Origin: Candidatus Cloacimonadota bacterium
Lineage (GTDB): Bacteria > Cloacimonadota > Cloacimonadia > Cloacimonadales > TCS61
Assembly: GCA_021108315.1 (NCBI GenBank)
Contig: JAIORE010000159.1
Coordinates: 1 to 47,927 of the forward strand
DNA: 47,927 bases
Reading direction: 5' to 3'
In this document: piece after piece, positions 18,685 to 28,552 of the stretch
Layout: every line of letters begins with the position of its first letter
How positions within the stretch are numbered: the first letter of the stretch is position 1
The notes under the pieces: generated by a model
The model's input: the letters and a program-made list of their open reading frames with translations, nothing else
What the model was told of the DNA's origin: nothing
The model's database searches: none
Position numbers and translations under genes: made by a program

Positions 18685-18981
18685 TTTTTTTTGTTCTTTC
18701 TAAACTAAGTAGAAAGTGGTTTTCCTTTTGTTTCTTTGAACTTGTTCACAAGCCTGTTGAGCCTAGTAGATATCGCTTTGATCAGCTAGAAAGAACCAAA
18801 CACAAACAAGGTTTTCACATTATGATTTACACATAGTGTTTTTATCTTATTTATATTGTTATTTATTATATTATTCATTTTATTTTCTAATTTCTATTTT
18901 GCTAAAATTTTGTATTTTTTCTTTGTTCGTAAAATCTGTGATAGAAAATCTTTTTATACAAATACTATTTAATAATAATTC

Positions 18982-19917
18982 CTAAGATTTGAATATCTTT
19001 TCAATCGCCTTTACAGAACCCAACATAGATGTAGCTTCATAAGGTACAACAACTGTTTTATCACCATTTTGAACAATCTTTTGAAATGCTTGTATATATT
19101 TTATCGACAATAGATATTGTGCCGGATCTGTTCCTGTTGCTTCCACTGATGCCGAAATTTTTTGAATCGCCTTGGCTTCTGCTTCTGCCACAAGTAATTT
19201 TGCTTCTGCCTCTCCGGCAGCTCTAGTAATTCTTGCTTCTTTATCACCTTCTGCAATAAGTATCTGAGATCGTTTATCACCTTCTGCTACAAGGATTTTT
19301 GCTCGTCGGTCACGTTCAGCACGCATCTGTTTTTCCATTGCTGTTTTTATCTCAAGTGGTGGATTTATATCTTGTAATTCAACTCTATTTACCTTTACAC
19401 CCCATTTATCTGTTGCTTCATCCAAAATATCACGAAGTTTAGAATTTATAGTGTCTCTCGAAGTAAGAGTCTTATCTAATTCTAATTCACCGATCACATT
19501 ACGAAGAGTAGTTTGAGTAAGTTTCTCAATAGCATGAGGTAAGTTCTGGATTTCGTAAAGGGACTTTACCGGATCGGTAATTTGAAAATATAACAAAGCA
19601 TCAATCTCAATAGAAACATTATCACTGGTAATCACATTCTGTTTAGGAAAATCATAAACTGATTCCCGTAAGTCTATTTTTTTTTCAGAACGAGTAACCA
19701 CATAACGATTTCCTTTAAAATCATTTTTTACATATCTCCAATTTATTGCACGTGCTTTATCAACAACTGGCCAAATAATATGAATTCCACTTTCTAACGA
19801 CCGATGATATCGCCCTAATCTTTCTATGACCATCACCTGAGCTTGTTTAACGATAACGATGCCTTTTGCAATAAGAAATAAAACAAAAACAGCAAAACCA
19901 ATGGAAAGATATATCAT
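18982..19917 (-). CDS. SPFH/stomatin-family membrane protein (QmcA-like)
   Basis: 311 aa; single N-term TM, VKQAQVMVIERLGRYHRSLESGIHIIWPVVDK, ALLYFQITDPVKSLYEI, ARITRAAGEAEAKLLVAEAEAKAI. Confidence 0.95.
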   Translation of the reverse strand: MIYLSIGFAVFVLFLIAKGIVIVKQAQVMVIERLGRYHRSLESGIHIIWPVVDKARAINWRYVKNDFKGNRYVVTRSEKKIDLRESVYDFPKQNVITSDNVSIEIDALLYFQITDPVKSLYEIQNLPHAIEKLTQTTLRNVIGELELDKTLTSRDTINSKLRDILDEATDKWGVKVNRVELQDINPPLEIKTAMEKQMRAERDRRAKILVAEGDKRSQILIAEGDKEARITRAAGEAEAKLLVAEAEAKAIQKISASVEATGTDPAQYLLSIKYIQAFQKIVQNGDKTVVVPYEATSMLGSVKAIEKIFKS

Positions 19918-20354
19918 TATTCCTCCTCTTCCGTTTTTTTTACAATTAATTTATTACCTTCAATATCTATAACAACTACTTTTTGAGATTCTTTAATTTT
20001 CTCTTTATTTTTTGAAACTGCCGACCATTCTTCTCCATCAACTTTCACATAACCTCTTCCAAATTCAGGAATTTCTTTAGTAACATTCCCCATTTTATCT
20101 ATTAGGGCATTAACATTGGTTTTTTCAGAAGATTCAGCTATTAATTTTTTGGATAATTTGCGAAGGTTGATAAATAAAATAAATGTAATAATTGCAAATA
20201 TAACTATCTGAATTGTAATGTTTGAAATAAAAGTTGCAGTCAATCCGGTAAGTATAGCACCAATCCCAAAGCTCATAAAAAGAAAACCGGGAGTAAATAT
20301 TTCAATAATTAAACACAAAATACCGATAGCAATCCATATCATCCAGACTTCCAT
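19917..20354 (-). CDS. NfeD-family protein
   Basis: 145 aa; 3-4 TM plus C-term OB fold (GYVKVDGEEWSAVSKNKEKIKESQKVVVIDIEGNKLIVKK); overlaps the SPFH gene start. Confidence 0.92.
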   Translation of the reverse strand: MEVWMIWIAIGILCLIIEIFTPGFLFMSFGIGAILTGLTATFISNITIQIVIFAIITFILFINLRKLSKKLIAESSEKTNVNALIDKMGNVTKEIPEFGRGYVKVDGEEWSAVSKNKEKIKESQKVVVIDIEGNKLIVKKTEEEE

Positions 20355-20546
20355 AATTTTATCCTCATAATTTCTTAATAGTGTTATATATTAAAAGTAT
20401 AAAAAAAATGTCAAGTTGAACAATGCAGATTTATAATTGATTTAAAAAATTGAGAAATAATTATATTCCATGGTCAATAAATAAACTGAGTGATTCTCTC
20501 ACTTCACTTCGTTATTTTTGCAAGAGAATCACTATATTTTATAAAA

Positions 20547-21422
20547 TTATTTATCTTCCGGAGTTTTGTCTTTATATACTCGTTTAATTTTTCTATTTTT
20601 TCTTCCGTAACCATAATATTTGTTATAATTATAAGAAGATTTTCCAGAAGAGGTTGTTCTCAATCCTATTCTTTTCATCATCTTTAAGAAGAAAATCATT
20701 ACATAATAGAAAAATACAAAACCTATAGAGAGAAGCACTAAAACAATTAAGGTAGTTAACACAAAAGTTTTTGTGCTTGTTAATAATAAATTTTCTGTAT
20801 TCATACGCACAGCTTTGATAAAAATTAAATTATTTTCGCTATTTCTTTTTTGGATATTCACTTGATTATTAAGACTATCAATTTCTGTTTGAAGGATTGT
20901 TAATTTTTTTCCCATGCGACTTATTCTATCTTCCGAAAGATGTTTACCAGTATTTTCTAAATCTTGTGTAATTCTCTTTTTAACTAATTTTTTATTTGCT
21001 AGATGTTCTGTGATATTAATATTAATATCTTGAGGTTCGTAATTATTTGTATCATCACCTGTCAAACCTTTGATTTCACGTAATTCCATAAGCATTTCGG
21101 ATGTTAAACTATCCGGTATTTCTGCTACTACTAAAATATAATTTTCAGATTTTGAGGTTTCTATTTTTTTTGAATATTTCGTTAATATTGTTTCAAATTT
21201 CTTTTTTTCTACTTGAAAATCCTGGATGTTATAAGTTAGTTTAATTTTTTGATAATTAGGTGCAGTATTAAACTTTTGTATTTCTTTTTCATCATTTACA
21301 ATTATGGTTTTAGTTGAAAAACTTTTATGAATTTTTGATCTCTTAACTCCTAAAAAAATAGATGTAGCTATAATAAATATAATAATAAAATATTTTGTCC
21401 CATTTTTAACTCTCATACCCAC
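20547..21422 (-). CDS. DUF4349-like membrane protein
   Basis: 291 aa; N-term TM, coiled coil (LQTEIDSLNNQVNIQKR), C-term TM; pattern YSKKIETSKSENYILVVAEIPDSLTSEMLMELREIKGL. Confidence 0.6.
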   Translation of the reverse strand: MGMRVKNGTKYFIIIFIIATSIFLGVKRSKIHKSFSTKTIIVNDEKEIQKFNTAPNYQKIKLTYNIQDFQVEKKKFETILTKYSKKIETSKSENYILVVAEIPDSLTSEMLMELREIKGLTGDDTNNYEPQDININITEHLANKKLVKKRITQDLENTGKHLSEDRISRMGKKLTILQTEIDSLNNQVNIQKRNSENNLIFIKAVRMNTENLLLTSTKTFVLTTLIVLVLLSIGFVFFYYVMIFFLKMMKRIGLRTTSSGKSSYNYNKYYGYGRKNRKIKRVYKDKTPEDK

Positions 21423-21425
21423 TTT

Positions 21426-23135
21426 TTACTCCTTTGAAAATAGTTCTCTTTTCTTCAGTATTTCTTCTGCATAAAGCAATGCTGTATTGGATGTCTCTCC
21501 TGCTATCATTCTGGCAATCTCTTCTTTTCTTCCTAATCCATCCAATTCATTAATAAAAATTAATGTCTCAGAATTTCCAGAATTTTTGCTGATAAAGAGA
21601 TGTGTATCAGCAAATGAAGCAATTTGAGCTAGATGTGTAATGCAAATTATTTGGTGATGCTTGCTAATCTCATACATAAATTCACCAATTAATTCAGCAG
21701 TTTTGCCACCAATTCCGCTATCAATTTCGTCAAAAATAATTATCTTTGATTCTAATTTATCAGACAACATTTTTTTTATCGTTAGAAGCAACCTTGAAAG
21801 TTCACCACCAGAAGCAGCATCTTTCAGCGTTTGTAGCTTCAAACCTTTATTTGCTGAAAAAAGAAAATCAATTTTGTCTTTTCCTGAAAAATTGATTTCA
21901 GGTAAAGATTTTGTAAAATCTTTTTTATGCTCTACTTTGTCAAATCTTATCTTTATTTCTGCATTAGGAATGGCTAAATATCGAAGGTTTTTTTGAATTT
22001 CCTTTTCAAATAATTTCGCTGATTTTTGTCTCAAAATACTTAATTTATCAGCTTTATTTAACAACATTTTTTTATCTTTTTCAATCTCCAGAGACCTCAA
22101 TTTTATTTCATTTTTATTTGAGTCATATTTTTCAATTCCCAATAAAATTGAATGTAAATATTTAGTAATATCAAATAATGAAAGCTGATATTTATCCTTT
22201 AACCTATTTAATTCATTCAGACGATCTTGAACAATTTCTTGGCGACCCTTATCCAATTCAATGATATTATTTACAGATCGTATCTCTTCAACTGCTTCCG
22301 ATAAATTATCTAATGAATTTTGTAAAAATTCAGCACCTCGTTTAAGATTATCATTATCCTCTGCAAATTGTGAAATCTGGTTATAATGATAATTTATTTT
22401 ATCATAAAGGGAATTATCACTTTCGTAAATCTCAAATTCCATCTGAGCTGATAGAGAGAGAATTTCTTCCGCATGTTCCAAAAGACTTAGTTCCTGTTGC
22501 AATTTTTCGTCTTCTCCAATCGTAATTTCTGCTTTTTCAAGTTCATCAGCTTGGTATTTATATAATTTAAGCTTTTCTGCATTCTCTTGTTCCTGTTTTA
22601 TCAGGTCACCTAATTTAGCTTCTTTTTGATAATAATCTTTTAAGAGTTGAGAAAACTGGTTTCGTTTTTTTAACAAATCCCCAAATTTATCTAAAATATC
22701 CAATTGGAAATTATTATCAAGAAGTAAAAGTTGATCACGTTGACTATGAAAATCAAGCATTACACTTTTAAATTCTTTCGCAATTAAAACCGGTATCCGA
22801 ACACCATTCAAGTAGCTTTTATTACGATTATTGGGATATATTTCACGTGCAAGAAAAAATTCATCATCAGTTATCTCAACATCATATTTATTAAATAATT
22901 CATTTAATTTCTGATTATTTTCTTTCAAATCAAAACTAAGTTCAAGATATGCTTTTTTAGTGTTATCTGCCAAAAGATCAGCATTTACAGATTTTCCAAA
23001 TATCGCTTGAATTGCTCCGATTAATATTGATTTACCTGCACCGGTTTCACCAGTAATTATCTGTAACCCATTATCAAAATCAACAGAAATATCTTTTGCA
23101 AGGATATAATTCTTAATAGTAAGATTTTTTATCAT
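21426..23135 (-). CDS. recN: DNA repair protein RecN
   Basis: 569 aa; Walker A TGETGAGKSILIGAI, ABC signature SGGELSRLLLTIK, Walker B IIIFDEIDSGIGGKTAELIG, ITHLAQIASFAD. Confidence 0.97.
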   Translation of the reverse strand: MIKNLTIKNYILAKDISVDFDNGLQIITGETGAGKSILIGAIQAIFGKSVNADLLADNTKKAYLELSFDLKENNQKLNELFNKYDVEITDDEFFLAREIYPNNRNKSYLNGVRIPVLIAKEFKSVMLDFHSQRDQLLLLDNNFQLDILDKFGDLLKKRNQFSQLLKDYYQKEAKLGDLIKQEQENAEKLKLYKYQADELEKAEITIGEDEKLQQELSLLEHAEEILSLSAQMEFEIYESDNSLYDKINYHYNQISQFAEDNDNLKRGAEFLQNSLDNLSEAVEEIRSVNNIIELDKGRQEIVQDRLNELNRLKDKYQLSLFDITKYLHSILLGIEKYDSNKNEIKLRSLEIEKDKKMLLNKADKLSILRQKSAKLFEKEIQKNLRYLAIPNAEIKIRFDKVEHKKDFTKSLPEINFSGKDKIDFLFSANKGLKLQTLKDAASGGELSRLLLTIKKMLSDKLESKIIIFDEIDSGIGGKTAELIGEFMYEISKHHQIICITHLAQIASFADTHLFISKNSGNSETLIFINELDGLGRKEEIARMIAGETSNTALLYAEEILKKRELFSKE

Positions 23136-23986
23136 TTTCTACCCATGTGTAATTTTTTTCGAAGAATCTGATAAAAAGTTTTATTTGATAATTTTATAAA
23201 ATTTACCTTTTTATTGGCAGCAGATACTAAAATTTCATCTCCACTTTCAAGAGAGAAACTATTTTTCCCATCTAATTGTAAAACACTTTCATCATTTGTT
23301 TTTATTATTTTGAAAAGGAGATTATCTTTTGCTGAAAAAACCATCGGTCGAACAGTAAGTACGTGTGGATTCAAAGGAGCAACAACCAATGCTTCCATTA
23401 AAGGTGAAAGTATTGGTCCACCCGCGGAAAGTGAATACGCAGTTGAACCTGTAGGAGTGGATGCAATTATACCATCACATCTGGTTTCTACAACTAATCT
23501 TCGGTTTGTAAAAAAACTCACTTCCATAAGTTTGGGATCCTTACCTTTGTAAATCACAGCATCATTTAAGGCAAGCGATGAAAAAATTACTCTCTTTTTT
23601 CTTTTTAGAATCACTTTGATCAATAATCTCTCTTGTACTTTAAATTTATTTTTTTCTAAGTTTTCTATTGATTTTTCTAGATTTGATAACGTACTTTCTG
23701 ATAAAAATCCTAACTTTCCAATATTTATACCAAGTAAGGGAGCTTTTGTTTGTAAGGAAAAATCTATTGCTCGTAAAATAGTTCCATCTCCTCCAAAAAC
23801 AAGTATACAATCGAGCTTTTGATGAGAAGGTTCATCTATGCACTTCACAAAATCGGGAAGAAAATCTTTTTGAGAAGTGAGTTTATAAAATTGCAAATTG
23901 TAATTTTTATGCAATTTTTCTAATAAAGAAAACACGGGATGTGTATTTTCATGTAAAGGGTTTATAAATATTCCGAATTTATTCAC
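23132..23986 (-). CDS. nadK: NAD kinase
   Basis: 284 aa; FGGDGTILRAIDF, GINIGKLGFLSE, NDAVI, STPTGSTAYSLSAGGPI. Confidence 0.97.
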   Translation of the reverse strand: MNKFGIFINPLHENTHPVFSLLEKLHKNYNLQFYKLTSQKDFLPDFVKCIDEPSHQKLDCILVFGGDGTILRAIDFSLQTKAPLLGINIGKLGFLSESTLSNLEKSIENLEKNKFKVQERLLIKVILKRKKRVIFSSLALNDAVIYKGKDPKLMEVSFFTNRRLVVETRCDGIIASTPTGSTAYSLSAGGPILSPLMEALVVAPLNPHVLTVRPMVFSAKDNLLFKIIKTNDESVLQLDGKNSFSLESGDEILVSAANKKVNFIKLSNKTFYQILRKKLHMGRK

Positions 23987-24029
23987 ATTATTACCTTTTA
24001 AGTGCTATCTTTTACTATTTTCAATCATA

Positions 24030-24875
24030 TCAATTATTCTCAATATTTTTATTATCAGGTTTATCCAAAAGCTTTTTAGCATTATTTTTAGTTACAACAG
24101 ACTCATCTGTCTGTTTTTCAATTTCTATCCTTGCTTTTTTTGCAACATTACCACCTTTGCGAGCAATATTAATATTTTCGTTTAATCCGGCAGGTTTCTT
24201 TTTCTTGGATATTTCTGTAGTAGAAGCTTCAGCAAGCATATTTAAAACCAGTTCCAAATTGGACATATTATCTCGCAGATTTTCTTTTTTTAGATTTTTA
24301 AACTTTTTGTATTCTTTCACACTTTTATCTGACCAAACTTTTGTAATTTCATTAGTTAAAATGGCATATTCCAAATCCTCTTTCATTCCTCTCGTTTGCC
24401 ATTCGTCGGTTAGTTCTTTTTTCACTTCAATACTTTTTAAACGCTGATTAATCCATTCTTTGGAATAACCTTTTTTTAGATAAGTTTTCATAGCACGTTC
24501 AAAAGCTAATTCCGGATTTTCGATTTCTTCAATTCGTTCGTAACCGACTTTTGACAGCCACAATTTAAATGGTTCTGCTTTTGGAGATGGAATAGATTGG
24601 ATTAAGCGTAGAAGTTGCTCTGTATCAGCGACATCAGTACTTCTCATTTTGTCGTCTGTTGCTTGCATTTTCAAAGTGTTACAATTTGTAACGGTTTCAT
24701 TTCCCTCATCTAATAATCTCTTTTTCAACACTCGCCAATAAGTTTGCGGATTCTTGCTTTCAGTAAGAATTGCCACAACATCTATAATGGAAAAGTACCA
24801 TTTTTCCTGTTCTTCATCACAGTGTGTTCTTACTTTTTTCTCTTGAAATAATTGCAATTTGTTTGCTTTGTTCAT
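24030..24875 (-). CDS. Bro-N domain / phage antirepressor-like protein
   Basis: The ORF extends to 24929, but a GGAG ribosome-binding site precedes the ATG at 24875 (MNKANKLQLFQEKKVRTHCDEEQEKWYFSIIDVVAILTESKNPQTYWRVLKKRL...). Lysine-rich C-terminus. Confidence 0.8.
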   Translation of the reverse strand: MNKANKLQLFQEKKVRTHCDEEQEKWYFSIIDVVAILTESKNPQTYWRVLKKRLLDEGNETVTNCNTLKMQATDDKMRSTDVADTEQLLRLIQSIPSPKAEPFKLWLSKVGYERIEEIENPELAFERAMKTYLKKGYSKEWINQRLKSIEVKKELTDEWQTRGMKEDLEYAILTNEITKVWSDKSVKEYKKFKNLKKENLRDNMSNLELVLNMLAEASTTEISKKKKPAGLNENINIARKGGNVAKKARIEIEKQTDESVVTKNNAKKLLDKPDNKNIENN

Positions 24876-24948
24876 ATCAACTCCACTATCGCATTTTAAA
24901 TACTTGCAATTTTTGTAAAAAATTCTCAAAATTTAGCAAATTATTTAT

Positions 24949-26031
24949 TTAGGACAAATCCTTCAGCGAATCATAAATATTTAAGTATGAATCATATCTT
25001 TCTTCGGGAAATTCTCCATTTTCTATTGCATTTTTTACAGCACAATTTTTTTCGTGAGTATGAGTACAATCAGGAAATTTACAATAATCTATATATTTAT
25101 CAAAACCAGGAAATACCTTAGGTAGATCATATATGTGATTTTTGTGTAAACTAAATGTTTTTATACCTGGTGTATCAATTAAGTAACCACCAAAATCCCA
25201 CTTTATCAAACTACTGGAAGTAGTGGTATGAGCTCCTTTTTTTGTGTATGAACTTACATTGGAAACTCTAAGATTTAAGCCGGGTTGAAGCAAATTTATC
25301 AAAGAAGATTTCCCCGTACCGGAATGTCCAGAGAAAACAGATTCTTTGTTTTTAAGTATCTTTTTTAAATCCAAAATACTATTTTTATTGAAGGCAGAAG
25401 TGTAAATAATTTTGTATCCATTTTCTCTATAAAAATTCATTATCTCTTTTAATGCTTTAATATCTTCTTCCAGATCAATTTTATTCACACAGATAATCGG
25501 TTCAATATTTCCAAGAAGAGCACTACAAATATAGCGATCAATCAATCCAAGTTTTAGATATGGTTCTTTTACCGAGGTCGTAATGATTACCTGATCAATA
25601 TTTGCTGCAACAATAATTTCAGTTTGAAAGCTGTCTTCGGCAAATCTTGACAAAGCATTTTCGCGTGGTAAAATTTCTTCAATTCTGGAAGGTTTTGATA
25701 ATTGGACATTCACAATATCCCCTACAGCAATCACATTCCTTGTTTCAAAATTGATCTGTTTTAATCTTCCACTAAGCGTACATTCTATATTTTTTCCTTC
25801 AATTTCAACTAAAATACGGTAATTGGAATGAACATTTAGCACTTTTCCTGAAGTAAGTTGCAAATCTGATTTTAAACTGATTTCCCCTTTTTCTTTAACC
25901 TTTTTCTCAGCTCTTTTTTCTTCAATAATCTCATCATCTTCAAATTTTTCCAGATCTCTAATTCCAATATTTCTATATCTCAGGTTTTTCCTGATAAATT
26001 TTTTCTTCTCTTTCTTTTTGATTTTACTCAT
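24949..26031 (-). CDS. rsgA: Small ribosomal subunit biogenesis GTPase RsgA
   Basis: 360 aa; circularly permuted GTPase motifs CVNKIDL, SGHSGTGKSSLINLL, DTPGIKTFSL, zinc site CKFPDCTHTHEKNCAV. Lys/Glu-rich N-terminal extension. Confidence 0.97.
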   Translation of the reverse strand: MSKIKKKEKKKFIRKNLRYRNIGIRDLEKFEDDEIIEEKRAEKKVKEKGEISLKSDLQLTSGKVLNVHSNYRILVEIEGKNIECTLSGRLKQINFETRNVIAVGDIVNVQLSKPSRIEEILPRENALSRFAEDSFQTEIIVAANIDQVIITTSVKEPYLKLGLIDRYICSALLGNIEPIICVNKIDLEEDIKALKEIMNFYRENGYKIIYTSAFNKNSILDLKKILKNKESVFSGHSGTGKSSLINLLQPGLNLRVSNVSSYTKKGAHTTTSSSLIKWDFGGYLIDTPGIKTFSLHKNHIYDLPKVFPGFDKYIDYCKFPDCTHTHEKNCAVKNAIENGEFPEERYDSYLNIYDSLKDLS

Positions 26032-26806
26032 TAATCAGTTTCTTTAAAGCGTTATCAATAATTTCTACAGCTACTCTCGTGCTTATACAAGGTCCATTGG
26101 GACGAAAGTTCAAAACACCATAAACAGGAATTGGAAAAACATCTTTTAAACCTTCCACCATATCTCGCGGACACGCTACAGCAATAATAAATTTGGGTTT
26201 ATTTTCCACAATTATTCTTCGCGCTAAAGTTCCTCCGGTGGCAATAGCAGTTGCTACCTTATATTTTTGGGAAAGTTTGGCAAGATCTTGAATATCACAT
26301 TTTCCGCATTGAATGCAATTATTAATATCATTTGTAATTCGAATTGGACAATCATTATTTTGTAGACAATGTGGTAATAGAATTAAAATTTCTTTAGCTT
26401 TAAATTTTTTCCTCAAAGCTTTGATAAAGGAGTTATTTACATATACAAATGATTCTTGAATTTTTTCTTTGTCAATTCCTACTAATTTCCCTAATGATTC
26501 AGAAATGGGGTACAAAATTTTTATAAACATTCTTACAGCAAAATTTGCTATCAGAAAATTCCTTTCAGTAAAAGCAGTAAGATATACAAGTAAAGTCCCG
26601 AATATCAACAAAATATAAAATATTCGTAAGGCTGTTAAAGAAAAATCTGCGAGGAGATCATTGATTTCATGCAAACGAGGAGAAACAAACCACCACAAAA
26701 GAGTTGTAATTCCCATCATCAAAAGCAATGATATTGATGTTAATGTTAAAAAAAGTTCTTTTCCTTTGGTGGTAATATCAAAATCCATTTCGGAAAAATT
26801 CTCCAA
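26024..26806 (-). CDS. DUF116 domain protein (cysteine-rich, membrane-anchored)
   Basis: 260 aa; LLPHCLQNNDCPIRITNDINNCIQCGKCDIQDL...ATGGTLARRII...AVACPRDMVEGL...GVLNFRPNGPC. Confidence 0.88.
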   Translation of the reverse strand: MENFSEMDFDITTKGKELFLTLTSISLLLMMGITTLLWWFVSPRLHEINDLLADFSLTALRIFYILLIFGTLLVYLTAFTERNFLIANFAVRMFIKILYPISESLGKLVGIDKEKIQESFVYVNNSFIKALRKKFKAKEILILLPHCLQNNDCPIRITNDINNCIQCGKCDIQDLAKLSQKYKVATAIATGGTLARRIIVENKPKFIIAVACPRDMVEGLKDVFPIPVYGVLNFRPNGPCISTRVAVEIIDNALKKLINE

Positions 26807-27728
26807 TTTTTATACGGTGTCCAAGATGGAATGCAAAAGAATCCATAATCTTTTTCCCGGCAGGTTGTAATTGTTTTATTAGAATGTTTCTATCTGTTCC
26901 ACAAACATAAATGCCGATATTTTTTTCAATTTTATATATAAAACCTTGTTCATGTTCAGGTCTTTCAGAGGAAATGATCGCTTCTATAATCTTTAATTTT
27001 TTGTCACGAAAAGTTGTCGTGAGTCCAGGTTTTTCTGCAAATCCTCGGATCCGATTTACAATTGTTTCAGCTTTCCAATTCCAATCCAAAAGAAGATCAT
27101 CCTTTTCGATTTTTTTACAAAGAGAAACATTTACTGTAGATTGCGGTTTGTAGGGATTATCATTTGTTTCTAAGATTCTTAATGAGCTAATTAAATCTTT
27201 TGCTCCTTGTAATGACAACTTTTCAGATAATGAAGTAAAGTAATCATTTTCAGAAATTTTCGTGTTACTTTGATAGATAATTGGTCCGGCATCCATCTTT
27301 GCAACAATTTTAAAAATTGTGCATCCTGTAGTTTTATCGTTGTTAAAAAAAACTTGATTAATTGGAGAAGAACCGCGATATTTAGGAAGTAAAGAGGGAT
27401 GTAAATTTATACAACCGAATTTTGGAAGCTTTCTAATCGTTTTTTTTAGATAACCACCAAATGCTACTGTAATGATAATCTGCGGATCAATTTTTTCTAA
27501 TAATTTAATCGTTTTTTCATCATTAACATCATCCGGTTGAATTACTTTAATATTAAACCTTTCAGCTGCAATTTTCACAGCTGGTGAAGTTAGTTTTCTT
27601 TTTCGTCCCTTTGGTCTATCCGGTTGAGTAATACAGAGAACAGGCTTATATCCATTATTTACAAGTGTTTCTAAAGAAGGAATAGAGAATTCGGGAGTTC
27701 CCATAAAAACAATTTTGCTTATTTTCAT
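26778..27728 (-). CDS. fmt: Methionyl-tRNA formyltransferase
   Basis: 316 aa; FMGTPEFSIPSLETL, TQPDRPKGRKRKL, NLHPSLLPKYRGSSPI, MDAGPII. Confidence 0.97.
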   Translation of the reverse strand: MKISKIVFMGTPEFSIPSLETLVNNGYKPVLCITQPDRPKGRKRKLTSPAVKIAAERFNIKVIQPDDVNDEKTIKLLEKIDPQIIITVAFGGYLKKTIRKLPKFGCINLHPSLLPKYRGSSPINQVFFNNDKTTGCTIFKIVAKMDAGPIIYQSNTKISENDYFTSLSEKLSLQGAKDLISSLRILETNDNPYKPQSTVNVSLCKKIEKDDLLLDWNWKAETIVNRIRGFAEKPGLTTTFRDKKLKIIEAIISSERPEHEQGFIYKIEKNIGIYVCGTDRNILIKQLQPAGKKIMDSFAFHLGHRIKIGEFFRNGF

Positions 27729-27815
27729 TTTTTATTTTTTTAGCAACTAACTAAACTAACAAAACAAACTTTTTTGCCACAGACAAAACATCAAAAACTA
27801 CCTAATCCCAACTTT

Positions 27816-27863
27816 CTCCTGCAAGGATCCCGATGAAATATCGGGATTCTCCTTGCAGGGGAG
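27816..27863. repeat. Long intergenic hairpin (dispersed-repeat type)
   Basis: CTCCTGCAAGGATCCCGAT-GAAAT-ATCGGGATtcTCCTTGCAGGgGAG; about 19-bp stem with small bulges. Confidence 0.75.
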
Positions 27864-27991
27864 AATTGAGGTGAAATTTTTCATTTTTTCTTCATTATTC
27901 TTTGCCTTCTTAGTGTCTTTGCGGTAAATATTGTTTTCTTTTAGAACAGATAGCACTAAGAATACAGCAAATAATATTCAATATTAAATTT

Positions 27992-28552
27992 TCAATCTTC
28001 AATTCTCTGAATATTCTCACCGTTTTCATCCGTACTTTTTGCAAGTTCTCTTAATTTTTTCTTAATAAATACTTGTCTAAGTTTGGATATCTTTTCTACA
28101 AATAATATACCTCCCAAATGGTCAAATTCATGTTGTAAAACACGGGCAAATATTCCCTCGGCTTCCAAAGTGATCTTTTTTCCATTTTCGTTCATAGCAG
28201 TAATTACTACTTTCTCTGCTCGGGAAACTTTTTCAAAAATATCCGGTAAACTAAGGCATCCTTCTTCCGCAGTAGATTCTCCTTCAAATTCTAAAAATTC
28301 AGGATTGATAAAAATATAGGGATTTTTCTTTTTACCTTCTTTATACCAAAACGGATCAACTACATAAATTCTTAGTGAAATTCCGACCTGTGGAGCCGCA
28401 AGACCAATGCCATTTTTTATGTACATTGTATGAGTTAGATTTTGGATAAATTCCTGAATTTCAGGCGTAATTTCTTTAACGGGTTCAGCCACTTTATTTA
28501 AGGTTTTATCCCCGTAAATTCTAATTTTTAGCAGTTGTCTCTTGTTTTTCAT
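27992..28552 (-). CDS. def: Peptide deformylase
   Basis: 186 aa; GIGLAAPQVGISLRIYVVDP, EEGCLSLPDI, LQHEFDHLGGILFVEKI. Confidence 0.97.
   Translation of the reverse strand: MKNKRQLLKIRIYGDKTLNKVAEPVKEITPEIQEFIQNLTHTMYIKNGIGLAAPQVGISLRIYVVDPFWYKEGKKKNPYIFINPEFLEFEGESTAEEGCLSLPDIFEKVSRAEKVVITAMNENGKKITLEAEGIFARVLQHEFDHLGGILFVEKISKLRQVFIKKKLRELAKSTDENGENIQRIED

Noticed and set aside
27816-27863. Hairpin considered as an intrinsic terminator of def
   Set aside because: No U-tract on the minus-strand 3' side; arms shared with another intergenic palindrome, so treated as a repeat.
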